NCBI RefSeq assembly: GCF_003933965.1
Contig: NZ_RSAJ01000004.1
Coordinates: 1 to 48,204 of the forward strand
Origin: Streptomyces sp. RP5T
GTDB taxonomy: Bacteria; Actinomycetota; Actinomycetes; Streptomycetales; Streptomycetaceae
Length of the DNA: 48,204 bases
Reading direction: 5' to 3'
Program-made: the position numbers and the translations under genes
The notes under the pieces: model-generated
What the model was told of the DNA's origin: nothing
Databases searched by the model: none
The model's input: the letters and a program-made list of their open reading frames with translations, nothing else
Part shown: piece by piece, positions 27,940 to 36,906 of the stretch
Layout: each line of letters opens with the position of its first letter
Position numbering within the stretch: position 1 is the first letter of the stretch

Positions 27940-28659
27940 ATGTACGACCCCACAGTCGCCCGACTCACCTACCGGGCCCTGCTCGGCCGCCGCCGGGCCC
28001 TCATCCTGGGCGCCCTGCCGGCGCTGCTGATCCTGATCTCCGTGATCGTGCGCGGTCTGGTCGGCGCCGACGATCAGACCGCCTCCGACCTGCTGGGCGG
28101 GCTCGCGCTCGCCACGATGGTGCCCATCATCGGTGTCATCGCGGGAACCGGCGCGATCGGCCCGGAGATCGACGACGGCTCGGTGGTGTACCTGCTGTCG
28201 AAGCCGGTCAAGCGGCCGACGATCATCTTCACCAAGCTGATCGTGGCGATCGCCGTCACGATGGTGTTCTCCGCCCTGCCGACTCTGATCGCGGGATTCA
28301 TCCTCAACGGCAACGGCCAGCAGATCGCCGTCGCCTACACGGTGGCCGCACTGGTCTCGTCGATCGCCTACGCGGCGCTGTTCCTGCTGCTGGGCACGGT
28401 GTCCCGGCACGCGGTGGTCTTCGGGCTCGTCTACGCGCTGGTCTGGGAGGCCCTGTTCGGCTCCCTGGTCTCCGGGGCGAAGACCCTGAGCGTCCAGCAG
28501 TGGTCGCTGGCCGTGGCCCACAAGGTCGCGGGCGGGGACCTGGTCACCTCGGACGTGAGCCTGCCGACGGCCACGGTGCTGCTGGTCGTGGTGACCGTCC
28601 TCGCGACCTGGTACGCGGGGCAGAAGCTGCGGTCGCTGACGCTGGCGGGCGAGGAGTAA
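27940..28659 (+). CDS. ABC-2 transporter permease (second pair)
   Basis: A 239-residue membrane protein with about six hydrophobic segments. The stretch VYLLSKPVKRPTIIFTKLI matches the conserved cytoplasmic loop of ABC-2 permeases. It starts 10 bases after the second ATPase with GGAGG upstream and ends the four-gene operon. It is shorter than its partner permease at 26113 and lacks that protein's soluble N-terminal part. Confidence 0.9.
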   Translation: MYDPTVARLTYRALLGRRRALILGALPALLILISVIVRGLVGADDQTASDLLGGLALATMVPIIGVIAGTGAIGPEIDDGSVVYLLSKPVKRPTIIFTKLIVAIAVTMVFSALPTLIAGFILNGNGQQIAVAYTVAALVSSIAYAALFLLLGTVSRHAVVFGLVYALVWEALFGSLVSGAKTLSVQQWSLAVAHKVAGGDLVTSDVSLPTATVLLVVVTVLATWYAGQKLRSLTLAGEE

Positions 28660-28698
28660 GCGCCCCTCACGTCCCGCTTACTGACAGGGACTTCACCG

Positions 28699-28719
28699 TT
28701 GTCCGGCCACACTGGACAA
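28699..28719. promoter_or_regulatory. Inverted repeat upstream of the 65-residue gene
   Basis: TTGTCC (28699-28704) and GGACAA (28714-28719) are separated by nine bases in the 97-base gap before the small gene. It could be an operator. The half TTGTCC also resembles part of a DnaA box, but the match is incomplete. Confidence 0.3.
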
Positions 28720-28756
28720 AGGGGAATGTCCGGCTGCGAGCCGAAAGGACGGGGAC

Positions 28757-28954
28757 ATGGCAGACGACTGGGACGACCTCGTGCTGGACGAGGACTTCAT
28801 ACGGTCCGCCGGGACGACCGAGCCGTCTGCCCGCGCCCGGATGCTGGCCGCGCGCTGGCGCGAGGAGCAGCCCGAACCGCAGCCCTGGCGCTCGGACGAA
28901 CCACCGGCCGGGTGGTTCTTCAGCAAGCGCCGGCGGCGGTGGCGGCGCGGATAG
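28757..28954 (+). CDS. Small conserved protein, acidic N-terminus and basic C-terminus
   Basis: A 65-residue protein I cannot assign. It begins with a strongly acidic stretch (ADDWDDLVLDEDFIRSA), has an Ala/Arg-rich middle helix (ARARMLAARWREEQPEP), and ends in FFSKRRRRWRRG, a run of basic and aromatic residues. The ATG follows AAAGGACGGGG. The strong charge asymmetry and basic tail suggest nucleic-acid or membrane-surface binding (inference). Codon use with GC-rich third positions supports a real gene. Confidence 0.7.
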   Translation: MADDWDDLVLDEDFIRSAGTTEPSARARMLAARWREEQPEPQPWRSDEPPAGWFFSKRRRRWRRG

Positions 28955-29025
28955 GTTTCGAACACCCGGCCGTATTTAATCGGTGGCGCCCAACTCGTCC
29001 TCCCGGCACAGTGGTTGTGTCCACA

Positions 29026-29047
29026 GCGCCGGACGACGGTCCGGCGC
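29026..29047 (+). terminator. Perfect 9-pair hairpin before the Ser-rich short frame
   Basis: GCGCCGGAC (29026-29034) and GTCCGGCGC (29039-29047) flank a four-base loop. It may end the transcript of the 65-residue gene, or, lying 9 bases before a Shine-Dalgarno-like GGGAGAGGAG, act as a leader structure. Confidence 0.55.
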
Positions 29048-29072
29048 CGCGATCCGGGAGAGGAGCCGGACG

Positions 29073-29135
29073 ATGTCCCTGCACGACAGTCCGTCCAGCT
29101 CCCTTCGGGGCGGCCCGCGGAGGACTCCGGTGTAG
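29073..29135 (+). CDS. Possible 20-residue Ser-rich leader peptide
   Basis: A short frame (ATG 29073, TAG 29133) encodes 20 residues that begin MSLHDSPSSSLRGG. Five of the 20 are serine (codons TCC, AGT, TCC, AGC, TCC). It is preceded by a strong purine-rich ribosome site GGGAGAGGAG at 8 bases and by a perfect hairpin. A tRNA-Ser-like RNA starts 85 bases downstream on the same strand. This arrangement could be an attenuator, but the frame is so short that chance is possible. Confidence 0.35.
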   Translation: MSLHDSPSSSLRGGPRRTPV

Positions 29136-29220
29136 TTACGCCACCGTCGAGTTCACCGCGGGAAGCCCGGGGCGGCCGCTTCGAGCACGCGATGTCGCTC
29201 TCGCGTGAGGCCGCCCACCC

Positions 29221-29325
<105 letters not shown>

Positions 29326-29348
29326 GAGACGTTGTCACTGGGACTCGG

Positions 29349-29365
29349 CCGGCCTTCTCGGCCGG
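29349..29365 (+). terminator. Hairpin after the tRNA-Ser-like RNA
   Basis: CCGGCC and GGCCGG flank the five-base loop TTCTC, 25 bases after the tRNA-like 3' end. It is short and has no T run, so it is only a possible terminator. Confidence 0.45.
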
Positions 29366-29482
29366 AGTACGTCAAAAGGGCTCGATCAGCTCGGGTCGGA
29401 AGGCCACGCCCCGGTGGGACCGGTGCACGCGCTGCTGCCGTACGACGAGCCTCCGGCCGCCCGGCCGGACGCACCGTGGCCG

Positions 29483-30286
29483 TCAGCCCAGCAACCGTTC
29501 CAGCACCACCGCGATGCCGTCCTCCTCGTTGGAGGTCGTCACCTCGTCGGCCACCGCCTTCAGCTCCGCGTGGGCGTCCGCCATCGCCACCCCGTAGGAC
29601 GCCCAGGCGAACATCGGGATGTCGTTGGGCATGTCGCCGAAGGCGATCGTGTCCGCGGCCTTCAGGCCCAGGCGGCGGGCCGCCAGGGACAGACCGGTCG
29701 CCTTCGACAGCCCCAGCGGGAGCAGTTCCACGATGCCCTCGCCCGACAGCGCGACCGTGACGAAGCCGCCCGCGGCCTGCTGGGCCGCCTCGGCCAGCTG
29801 ATCGTCCGACAGGTCCGGATGCTGTATGTAGATCTTGTTCAGCGGAGCGGCCCACAGGTCCGACGCGTCGGTGAATGGCAGGGACGGCAGCGCACCCGTC
29901 ACCGCGTACCCCGGACCGGTCAGCACGTCGCCGTCGAGGCCGTCGCGGCTCGCCGCCAGGTACAGCGGACCGACCTCCGCCTCGATCTTCGCGAGGGCCA
30001 CACCGGCCAGCTGCCGGTCCAGCGTCACCGAGGTCAGCAGCCGGTGCTCGCCCGCGTGGTACACCTGTGCGCCCTGCGCGCAGACCGCGAGACCGTCGTA
30101 GCCGAGGTCGTCGAGGATGTGCCGGGTCCACCGCACTCCGCGTCCGGTCACCACGATGTGGGCGGCGCCCGCCGCGGTGGCCGCGGCGAGCGCGTCGCGG
30201 GTGCGCTGCGAGATCGACTGGTCGGAACGCAGGAGCGTCCCGTCGAGGTCGGTCGCGATCAGCCGGTACGGAAGGGCCTGGCTCAC
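29483..30286 (-). CDS. Cof-type HAD-superfamily phosphatase, second gene of the serS operon
   Basis: A 267-residue phosphatase with motif [11 protein letters not shown] near the N-terminus, VVTGRG for motif II, and [10 protein letters not shown] for the C-terminal metal aspartates. It should hydrolyse a small phosphorylated metabolite in the cytoplasm. The GTG at 30286 overlaps the serS stop (GTGA), so it is translationally coupled to seryl-tRNA synthetase. A repair function, for example removal of a damaged phospho-compound made near serine metabolism, is only a guess. The gene is paralogous to the one at 17449. Confidence 0.93.
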   Translation of the reverse strand: MSQALPYRLIATDLDGTLLRSDQSISQRTRDALAAATAAGAAHIVVTGRGVRWTRHILDDLGYDGLAVCAQGAQVYHAGEHRLLTSVTLDRQLAGVALAKIEAEVGPLYLAASRDGLDGDVLTGPGYAVTGALPSLPFTDASDLWAAPLNKIYIQHPDLSDDQLAEAAQQAAGGFVTVALSGEGIVELLPLGLSKATGLSLAARRLGLKAADTIAFGDMPNDIPMFAWASYGVAMADAHAELKAVADEVTTSNEEDGIAVVLERLLG

Positions 30287-31560
30287 TTGGCGACCGGCTC
30301 CAGCAGCTCCCGGCCGCCCAGATACGGGCGCAGCACCTCGGGCACCCGCACCGAGCCGTCGGCCAGCTGGTGGTTCTCCAGGATGGCCACGATGGTCCGC
30401 GGTACGGCGCACAGCGTGCCGTTGAGCGTCGCCAGCGGCTGGACCTTCTTGCCGTCCCGCATGCGGACCGACAGGCGGCGGGCCTGGAAGCTGTCGCAGT
30501 TGGAGGCCGAGGTCAGCTCGCGGTACTTGCCCTGGGTCGGGATCCACGCCTCGCAGTCGTACTTGCGGGAGGCGGAGGCACCGAGGTCGCCCGAGGCCAC
30601 GTCGATGACCTGGAAGGGCAGTTCGAGGCCGGTCAGCCACTGCTTCTCCCAGTCCAGGAGCCGCTTGTGCTCGTTCTCCGCGTCCTCCGGGGCGACGTAG
30701 GAGAACATCTCGACCTTGTCGAACTGGTGCACGCGGAAGATGCCCCGGGTGTCCTTGCCGTAGGTGCCGGCCTCGCGGCGGAAGCACGGCGAGAAGCCGG
30801 CGTAGCGCAGCGGCAGCTGGTCGGCGTCGACGATCTCGTCCATGTGGTACGCGGCGAGCGGGACCTCGGAGGTGCCGACCAGGTAGTAGTCGTCCTTCTC
30901 CAGGTGGTAGACGTTCTCCGCGGCCTGGCCGAGGAAGCCGGTGCCCTCCATGGCGCGCGGGCGGACCAGCGCGGGCGTGAGCATCGGCGTGAAGCCCGCC
31001 TCGGTGGCCTGTGCGATCGCCGCGTTGACGAGCGCGAGCTCCAGGAGCGCGCCGACGCCGGTCAGGTAGTAGAAGCGCGAGCCGGACACCTTGGCGCCGC
31101 GCTCGACGTCGATGGCGCCCAGGGCCTCGCCGAGCTCCAGGTGGTCCTTGGGCTCGAAGCCCTCGGCGCCGAAGTCGCGGATCGTGCCGTGCGTCTCCAG
31201 GACGACGAAGTCCTCCTCGCCGCCGACGGGGACGTCGGGGTGGACGAGGTTGCCGAGCTGGAGCGACAGGCGCTTGGTCTCCTCGTCCGCGTCGTTCTGA
31301 GCGGCCTCGGCGGCCTTGACGTCGGACTTGAGCTGCTCCGCCTTCTGGAGCAGCTCGGCGCGCTCCTCCGGAGTGGCCTTGGGGATGAGCTTGCCGAGCG
31401 CCTTCTGCTCGGAACGCAGCTCGTCGAAGCGGACGCCGGACGACCTGCGCCGCTCGTCGGCAGACAGGAGGGCGTCGACGAGGGCGACGTCCTCTCCACG
31501 GGCGCGCTGGGACGCGCGCACTCGGTCGGGGTCCTCACGGAGCAGGCGAAGGTCAATCAC
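30283..31560 (-). CDS. serS: Seryl-tRNA synthetase
   Basis: A 425-residue class II synthetase that charges tRNA-Ser (and tRNA-Sec). An N-terminal coiled-coil arm (about 25-105; it contacts the long variable arm of tRNA-Ser) is followed by the catalytic domain with motif 2 FRREAG and motif 3 in the final stretch ([18 protein letters not shown]). The GTG at 31560 starts [14 protein letters not shown], as typical for the family. There is no Shine-Dalgarno, so the transcript may be leaderless. SerRS recognises the variable arm and acceptor end rather than the anticodon, so the tRNA-Ser-like RNA at 29221 could be its ligand. Confidence 0.98.
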   Translation of the reverse strand: MIDLRLLREDPDRVRASQRARGEDVALVDALLSADERRRSSGVRFDELRSEQKALGKLIPKATPEERAELLQKAEQLKSDVKAAEAAQNDADEETKRLSLQLGNLVHPDVPVGGEEDFVVLETHGTIRDFGAEGFEPKDHLELGEALGAIDVERGAKVSGSRFYYLTGVGALLELALVNAAIAQATEAGFTPMLTPALVRPRAMEGTGFLGQAAENVYHLEKDDYYLVGTSEVPLAAYHMDEIVDADQLPLRYAGFSPCFRREAGTYGKDTRGIFRVHQFDKVEMFSYVAPEDAENEHKRLLDWEKQWLTGLELPFQVIDVASGDLGASASRKYDCEAWIPTQGKYRELTSASNCDSFQARRLSVRMRDGKKVQPLATLNGTLCAVPRTIVAILENHQLADGSVRVPEVLRPYLGGRELLEPVAK

Positions 31561-31754
31561 GCGGTCAAGGCTACCGGTGCGGGGATACGCCACACGACTC
31601 ACTATTCCTCGACGCACCGAATCATGCCTTACGTACCGTTATGGGTGAATTGCGGAGGGTGTCAAGGAAAGGCGCGCCGGGTCCCCGGGACGAAGCAGGG
31701 CCGAGGAGCCGGGTTGACTCGACTCCCTTGTGGAGGGCGGCACTTGGCGTGCGG

Positions 31755-32068
31755 TTGTCCACAGGAATCCACACCCCTCGGGAAGTTATCCACAGGGTGT
31801 GCGGATGATCTGTGGATTTCGGAATTGATCACTCCGAAACCCGTGGATCACACGGAGGATTCCCGTCGCAAACCTGCTTTTACCCCTACTTTCGAGTGGA
31901 AAGTGGTCGCCCCAAAGGATTGCCTAAAGGAAAACAGTGGACGAAGGGTGATGTGCGCGCGTGTGGACACCGATGGACTCTGAGGGACGATTTGTCGACA
32001 GGGTCACCCTTTGTTGTCGACTTGTCCCCAGGTCGAGAAGCGGACCTGTGGATAACTCCTGTGGATAA
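31755..32068. promoter_or_regulatory. Cluster of DnaA boxes between serS and pheA
   Basis: The 533-base gap (31561-32093) contains no gene that I can support but many 9-base DnaA boxes. Exact boxes are TTGTCCACA (31755, plus), TTATCCACA (31786, plus) and TTATCCACA on the minus strand at 32047-32055 and 32060-32068. One-mismatch forms are GTGTCCACA (31962-31970, minus), TTGTCGACA (31992) and TTGTCCCCA (32022). Weaker ones are at 31765, 31811 and 31842. From memory, S. coelicolor has a comparable cluster (D78) whose deletion raises replication initiation; I believe this is the same locus. It would titrate DnaA. Confidence 0.85.
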
Positions 32069-32093
32069 CTAAAATCTGCAGGTAGGACCGGTG

Positions 32094-33026
32094 CTAGAAG
32101 CGACCGTCCTGGCAGCGGGCCACCCAGTCCGAGGCCGCCATGAACTCCTCGTCCGAGGTGCCGGCCAGCGGCGAGCGAAGATCCGCGGGGTCCTTGTCCG
32201 CGCGCGGGTACGAACCCAGGAAACGCACCTCCCGGCAGATCCGCTTCAGCCCCATCAGCGCCTCCGCCACCCGGCGGTCGGTGATGTGGCCCTCGGCGTC
32301 GATGCAGAAGCAGTAGTTGCCGATGCCCGCCCCCGTGGGCCGGGACTGCAGCAGCATCAGGTTGATACCGCGGGTGGCGAACTCGCCGAGCAGGTCGCGC
32401 AGTCCGCCCGGGTGGTCGTCACGCTGCCACAGCACCACGGAGGTCTTGTCGGCGCCGCTCGGTGCGGCGGGCCGGGCCGGGCGGCCGACCAGCACGAACC
32501 GCGTCTGCGCGTTCTCGGCGTCGTGGATCCCGGTCTCCAGTGCCTGGAGGCCGTACCGGGCGGCCGCGAACTCGCCGGCGAAGGCCGCGTCGTACTGGCC
32601 CTCCTGGACCAGCCGGGCCGCGTCCGCGTTCGAGGCGGCCGACTCCCAGTGGACGTCCGGGAGGTTGTTCTTCAGCCAGTTGCGCACCTGCGGCTGGGCG
32701 GCCGGGTGCGCGGAGACCGTCTTGATGTCCGTGAGCCGGGTGCCCGGCCTGACCAGCAGCGCGAAGGTGATCGACAGCAGCACCTCGCGGTAGATCATCA
32801 GCGGGGCGCCCGCGACCAGCTCGTCGAGGGTGGTGGTGATGCCGCCCTCGACGGAGTTCTCGATCGGCACGAAAGCCGCCTCGGCCTCGCCCGCGCGCAC
32901 CGCGTCCAGGGCGGACTGCACCGACACGTACGGGATCAGCTCCCGGGTCGCCGCCTCGGGAAGCGTTCGCAGCGCGACTTCGGTGAAGGTGCCCTCGGGG
33001 CCGAGATACGCATAGCTCGCTGGCAT
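32094..33026 (-). CDS. pheA: Prephenate dehydratase
   Basis: A 310-residue enzyme that converts prephenate to phenylpyruvate, the phenylalanine branch of aromatic amino acid synthesis. The PDT domain shows YLGPEGTFTEVAL at the N-terminus, PIENSVEGGI and the late NAQTRFVLVG. A C-terminal ACT domain (from about 205, with MLLQSRPTG and YCFCIDAEGH) binds phenylalanine for feedback control. It is monofunctional, without chorismate mutase. The ATG at 33026 follows AGGGTGAGG. Its 3' end lies 26 bases from the last DnaA box of the cluster. Confidence 0.97.
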   Translation of the reverse strand: MPASYAYLGPEGTFTEVALRTLPEAATRELIPYVSVQSALDAVRAGEAEAAFVPIENSVEGGITTTLDELVAGAPLMIYREVLLSITFALLVRPGTRLTDIKTVSAHPAAQPQVRNWLKNNLPDVHWESAASNADAARLVQEGQYDAAFAGEFAAARYGLQALETGIHDAENAQTRFVLVGRPARPAAPSGADKTSVVLWQRDDHPGGLRDLLGEFATRGINLMLLQSRPTGAGIGNYCFCIDAEGHITDRRVAEALMGLKRICREVRFLGSYPRADKDPADLRSPLAGTSDEEFMAASDWVARCQDGRF

Positions 33027-33156
33027 GACCTCACCCTAATGGCCCTTGCGGAACGGGACGCACTTGTCTCGCCAGGGCCCCTCCGCTGAGTGAAACGGCG
33101 TGACCGGGGGCTGTTTCCGGCGTTCGCGTGACCCCCTGCCCCCGCGGGCCGGACGC

Positions 33157-34434
33157 TCACCCCTCCAGCAGCGCCTGCCCCACGTACTCCCCCCGCGCCG
33201 CGCCGCCCGGTACCGCGAACAGTCCGCTCGACTCGTGCCGGATGTACTGCGAGAGCGCGTCCCCGCGGTCGAGCTTGCGCTGGAGCGGTACGAAGCCGCG
33301 CACCGGGTCCGCCTGCCAGCAGACGAACAGCAGCCCCGCATCCGGGGTCCCGTCCGCGTCGATGCCGTCGTGGTACGAGAACGGGCGCCGCAGGATGGCC
33401 GCGCCCCCGTTCTGGTCGGGCCGGGTGATCCGGGCGTGCGCGTTGACCGGGACGAGCAGATCGCCCTTGGCGTCCGTCTTCTCCAGGTCCATCGGGGTCG
33501 TCTCGGTGCCCCCCGAGAGGGCCGCGCCGTTCGCCTTGCGGCGCCCGATGACGGCCTCCTGGGTCGTCAGGGACAGCTTCTCCCAGTCGTCCAGCAGCAT
33601 CCGGATCCGTCGTACGACCGCGTAGGAGCCGTTCGCCATCCACGCGGGCGTGGCGGAGGACGGGACGAAGATCCGCTCGTCGAAGTCGGGCTCGCCCGGC
33701 TTGGGATTGCGGGTACCGTCCAGCTGGCCCATGAGGTTGCGGGCCGTCATGGGGTGGGCCGTGGCCCCCGGCGTGCGGTTGAAGCCGTTCATCTGCCAGC
33801 GCACCTTCGCCGCGCCGCCCGCGTCCTTCTGGAGCGCGCGCAGGGCGTGGAAGGCGACCAGAGCGTCGTCGGCGCCGATCTGCACCCACAGGTCGCCGTT
33901 GCTGCGGGCCCTGTCGAGCTGGTCGGAGGAGAAGTCGGGGAGCGGGTCGAGGGCGACCGGACGCTGCTTCTCCAGCCCGGTGCGGGAGAAGAAGCTGTGT
34001 CCGAAGCCGAAGGTCAGCGTGAGCGAGGAAGGACCGGCGTCCCGGGCGACATCCGTGTCGTGGGACCCGGTGGGCTCCCCCGCCATCAGCCGCTCGGCCG
34101 TCTGCGACCAGCGGCGCAGCAGCGCGGCGGCCTCCTTGCGGCCGGCGCCCGCCGCCAGGTCGAAGGCGACGAGGTGGCCGCGCGCCTGGAGGCCCTCGGT
34201 GATGCCGGGCTGATGTTTCCCGTGAAACATCGCCCGGTCGCTGCCGACCGAGGTCAGCGGAGTCGCCGCGGCGGGTGCCGCGGCGTAGCCCACGGCTCCG
34301 CCGGCCGCTCCGAGGACGAGCCCGGTGGCGCCGGCGGTGCCGAGCAGGGCACGGCGTGAGACGCCCCGCCCCGCGGCGGGACCCGCTGCCGCGGATGCGC
34401 CTTCGTCGACGACGGGAAGGGACTGTTCAGGCAT
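33157..34434 (-). CDS. dtpA: Tat-exported dye-decolorizing (DyP) haem peroxidase DtpA/EfeB
   Basis: A 425-residue peroxidase. The Tat signal has SRRALLG at 26-32. The DyP motif GxxDG is GQLDG with Asp 239. The probable proximal haem His is 333 (NAHARI) and the distal Arg is in ILRRPFSY (near 350). In S. lividans the corresponding protein, DtpA, is a Tat substrate needed for maturation of the copper oxidase GlxA and for morphogenesis. The neighbouring copper chaperone genes fit that role. It is 8 bases downstream of copCD. Residues 69-74 (MFHGKH) are encoded by a parS-like sequence. Confidence 0.95.
   Translation of the reverse strand: MPEQSLPVVDEGASAAAGPAAGRGVSRRALLGTAGATGLVLGAAGGAVGYAAAPAAATPLTSVGSDRAMFHGKHQPGITEGLQARGHLVAFDLAAGAGRKEAAALLRRWSQTAERLMAGEPTGSHDTDVARDAGPSSLTLTFGFGHSFFSRTGLEKQRPVALDPLPDFSSDQLDRARSNGDLWVQIGADDALVAFHALRALQKDAGGAAKVRWQMNGFNRTPGATAHPMTARNLMGQLDGTRNPKPGEPDFDERIFVPSSATPAWMANGSYAVVRRIRMLLDDWEKLSLTTQEAVIGRRKANGAALSGGTETTPMDLEKTDAKGDLLVPVNAHARITRPDQNGGAAILRRPFSYHDGIDADGTPDAGLLFVCWQADPVRGFVPLQRKLDRGDALSQYIRHESSGLFAVPGGAARGEYVGQALLEG
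34214..34229. promoter_or_regulatory. parS-like site inside the dtpA reading frame
   Basis: The sequence TGTTTCCCGTGAAACA differs from parS by one base (C for A in the centre) and keeps both outer arms. It lies in codons 69-74 of dtpA. The changed base breaks the central CACGTG palindrome, so ParB binding may be weaker. Confidence 0.45.
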
Positions 34435-34442
34435 GGTGCGGT

Positions 34443-36440
34443 TCAGCCGATCTGCGCGTTCTTGGAGACGGTCGTCTGGTCGATGTCGGAGGTCCGCACG
34501 GTCACGGCGACCTTCCAGTCGCCCGCCATGGGGATCTGCACGTTGCTCGCCGACCAGTGGCCCGTGGCGATGCGGTCGGGGGTGACGGCGAGCGGCCCGA
34601 TCTTCTTGGCCTCCAGGGTGAGGGCGACCTTCACCTCGGGGATGTCGAAGGCCCGGCCGTTGGGCCGCTGGACGTAGACGTGCATCTCGTTGCCGCCCAC
34701 GCGCGCGGGGTCGAAGTCGACCGTCACGACGCCCTTGCCGTCCGTGCCGCCGGTGTCGAAGGACATGTCCAGGGTCAGCGCCCCGGAGGAGCCGGACGCG
34801 TCGGGGGCCGAGGAGGAGGCCGCGCCGGCCGCCTTGGCGTCCAGTTCCGTACGGCCGGGCTCGGTCTGTGTCAGCACGGTCGTGACCGCCAGCAGGACGA
34901 TGGCGATCCCGGCCTCGGCCAGCACCGAGCGGCGCAGCCCGAAGCGGTTCGGATCGGCGTCCCGTGTCCGCTTCTGCCGCGCGGTCTCCATCGCGGCCTG
35001 CTGCCGGGCGAGCTGAGCGGCCCGCTGGGAACCGGGACCCTTCGCACCGCCGGGGCCCTGGGCGTCGCCGGCGTCCTTGGGAGCACCGGAAATCTTCGCA
35101 CCACCGGAGTCCTTGGCGTCACCGGCGTCGGCGCCCCCCTTCTTCGCCTTCCCGGTGCCGGACGCGCTCGCGGCCACCCGCTCCTTCCGCGGTGCCCGCT
35201 TGCCCTGCCGTACGACGGTGTCGGCCAGCTGGGCCGTCCACCGCCGCGAGACGTACGCGACGCCGACCAGCAGCGCCACCAGCCCGATCTTGACCAGCAG
35301 CAGCTGCCCGTACCGGGTCTCGGTGAACGCCGACCAGGAGCCGAGCTGCCGCCAGGACTGGTAGACGCCGGTCGCGACCAGCGCGACCACGCTGCCGAAG
35401 GCGACCTGGGAGAACCGTCGTACGGCGGCCGACTCGATCGGCGCGTCCGAGCGGTACAGCGCGACGAGCAGCGCGGTCAGCCCGCCGAGCCAGGTGGCGA
35501 CGGCCAGCAGGTGGACAACGTCGACGGGCATCGCGAGGCCCGCCTGGAGGCCGACCGAGGCGTGCTCGGCCATGGCCCAGCTCGCCGCGAGCCCGGCCGC
35601 GACGACGGTCCCGCCGATCGCGAGCCCGAAGGTGAGGTCGCGCTTCTCCTCGTCCTCCCGCTTGTCGTAGGCACCGAAGAGCACGGAGATGAACAGGGCC
35701 GCCGCCGCGAGCAGCAGCAGCCGGGAGACGAGGGCGGCGCCCGACTTGGTCTGGAGCACGTTCCCCAGCAGGTCCAGGTCGAAGATGTCGCCGACCTTCC
35801 CGGAGCCCGTGTAGGAGCCGCGCAGCAGGAGCAGCAGCAGGGTCGCCGAGGTGAGTGTGAGCCAGCCGCCGACGACGAGCCGCTGCACGGGCCGCACTCC
35901 GGCGCCGCGCTGCCAGCAGCCGAGCACGAAGGCGGCGCCGCCGACCAGGACGATGAAACCGGCGTACGACATGTACCGCCCGAAGCCGTACAGCCAGCCG
36001 ACGACCCCGCCGCCCGCGGTCTCCCCGGAGACGGAGACGGAGGTGACCGAGGGGGCGCCGACGGAGAAGGTGAAGGCACCGGCGACGGGATGGCTGTCGG
36101 CGGAGACGACCTGGTAGGTGACGGTGTAGGTGCCGTCGGGCAGGCCGCTGTGGAGTTTCACGCCGTAGGTCGTGCCGCCGGCCTCGAACGGCTTGCCCTG
36201 CTGGACGGCCTTGCCCTTGGGGTCGAGGACCCGCAGGGAGCCGTCCGACAGGGCGACCTTCTCGGAGAAGGTCAGCGAGACCTGGTCGGGCGCCTTGTCG
36301 ACCACCACCCCCTGCTGGGGGTCGCTGCCGGTGAGCGCGGCGTGCGCGGAGGCCGGCCCGGCCGTGGTCAGCAGCAGGCCGCAGGCGGCCAGGAGCAGCA
36401 GTACCAGGGTCCGGACGCGGGGGGCGATGGTCTGCGTCAA
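34443..36440 (-). CDS. CopC-CopD fusion, copper-binding and copper transport protein
   Basis: A 665-residue protein: signal peptide to Ala 32, then CopC domain with the copper-binding N-terminal histidine (HAALTGSDP, His 33) and SHPVAGAF near 120. The CopD-type membrane domain (about 145-430) has roughly eight hydrophobic helices. A Lys/Ala/Gly-rich charged linker (about 430-510) leads to one more helix, and a C-terminal YtkA-like domain follows. It probably moves copper across the membrane or offers it to extracytoplasmic chaperones. The ATG at 36440 lies 13 bases after the ecuC stop, so the group is one operon. Confidence 0.93.
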   Translation of the reverse strand: MTQTIAPRVRTLVLLLLAACGLLLTTAGPASAHAALTGSDPQQGVVVDKAPDQVSLTFSEKVALSDGSLRVLDPKGKAVQQGKPFEAGGTTYGVKLHSGLPDGTYTVTYQVVSADSHPVAGAFTFSVGAPSVTSVSVSGETAGGGVVGWLYGFGRYMSYAGFIVLVGGAAFVLGCWQRGAGVRPVQRLVVGGWLTLTSATLLLLLLRGSYTGSGKVGDIFDLDLLGNVLQTKSGAALVSRLLLLAAAALFISVLFGAYDKREDEEKRDLTFGLAIGGTVVAAGLAASWAMAEHASVGLQAGLAMPVDVVHLLAVATWLGGLTALLVALYRSDAPIESAAVRRFSQVAFGSVVALVATGVYQSWRQLGSWSAFTETRYGQLLLVKIGLVALLVGVAYVSRRWTAQLADTVVRQGKRAPRKERVAASASGTGKAKKGGADAGDAKDSGGAKISGAPKDAGDAQGPGGAKGPGSQRAAQLARQQAAMETARQKRTRDADPNRFGLRRSVLAEAGIAIVLLAVTTVLTQTEPGRTELDAKAAGAASSSAPDASGSSGALTLDMSFDTGGTDGKGVVTVDFDPARVGGNEMHVYVQRPNGRAFDIPEVKVALTLEAKKIGPLAVTPDRIATGHWSASNVQIPMAGDWKVAVTVRTSDIDQTTVSKNAQIG

Positions 36441-36453
36441 GGTGATCCCTCCC

Positions 36454-36906
36454 TCAGTGTCCGGTCGTCGGGACGTACGTCGCCGACTTCACCGGCATCT
36501 TCACGACGACGGGGTCGGACTTGGCGAAGTGGAGTTCGACGGTGACCGTCTGACCCTGCTTCGGTGCGCGCTTCAGCTTGTCGAACATCAGATGGTTGGC
36601 GCCGCTTTTGAACACGAGTTGACCGTGGGCCGGGACGGGCAGGCGGGAGACCTGCTCCATCGCGCCGCCGGTGGTCTCGTGCAGGGTGACCTCGCCCTCG
36701 TCACTGGTGACCGAGGTCAGCTGGTCCGCGGCGGAGCCGGAGTTGGAGATGGTCAGGAACCCGGCGGCCATGTCGGCGGAGACGGGCTGCGGGATGTAGG
36801 CGCCGGAGACGGTGAGACCGCCCGGGGAGCCGCCGGAATCCGAACAGCCGGCCAGCAGCAGGGCCGTTCCCGTCAGGACGGCGAGCCCGGTGCGGGTCCG
36901 TTTCAC
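36454..36906 (-). CDS. ecuC: Copper chaperone of the PCuAC family (ECuC-like lipoprotein)
   Basis: A 150-residue lipoprotein with lipobox LLAGC (Cys 21). The PCuAC copper motif H-M-H-x-M is complete: His 76, Met 83, His 105 and Met 107. In S. lividans ECuC binds Cu(I) and hands copper on to Sco. The GTG at 36906 overlaps the Sco stop (GTGA), which matches that partnership. It acts on the outer face of the membrane. Confidence 0.93.
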   Translation of the reverse strand: MKRTRTGLAVLTGTALLLAGCSDSGGSPGGLTVSGAYIPQPVSADMAAGFLTISNSGSAADQLTSVTSDEGEVTLHETTGGAMEQVSRLPVPAHGQLVFKSGANHLMFDKLKRAPKQGQTVTVELHFAKSDPVVVKMPVKSATYVPTTGH

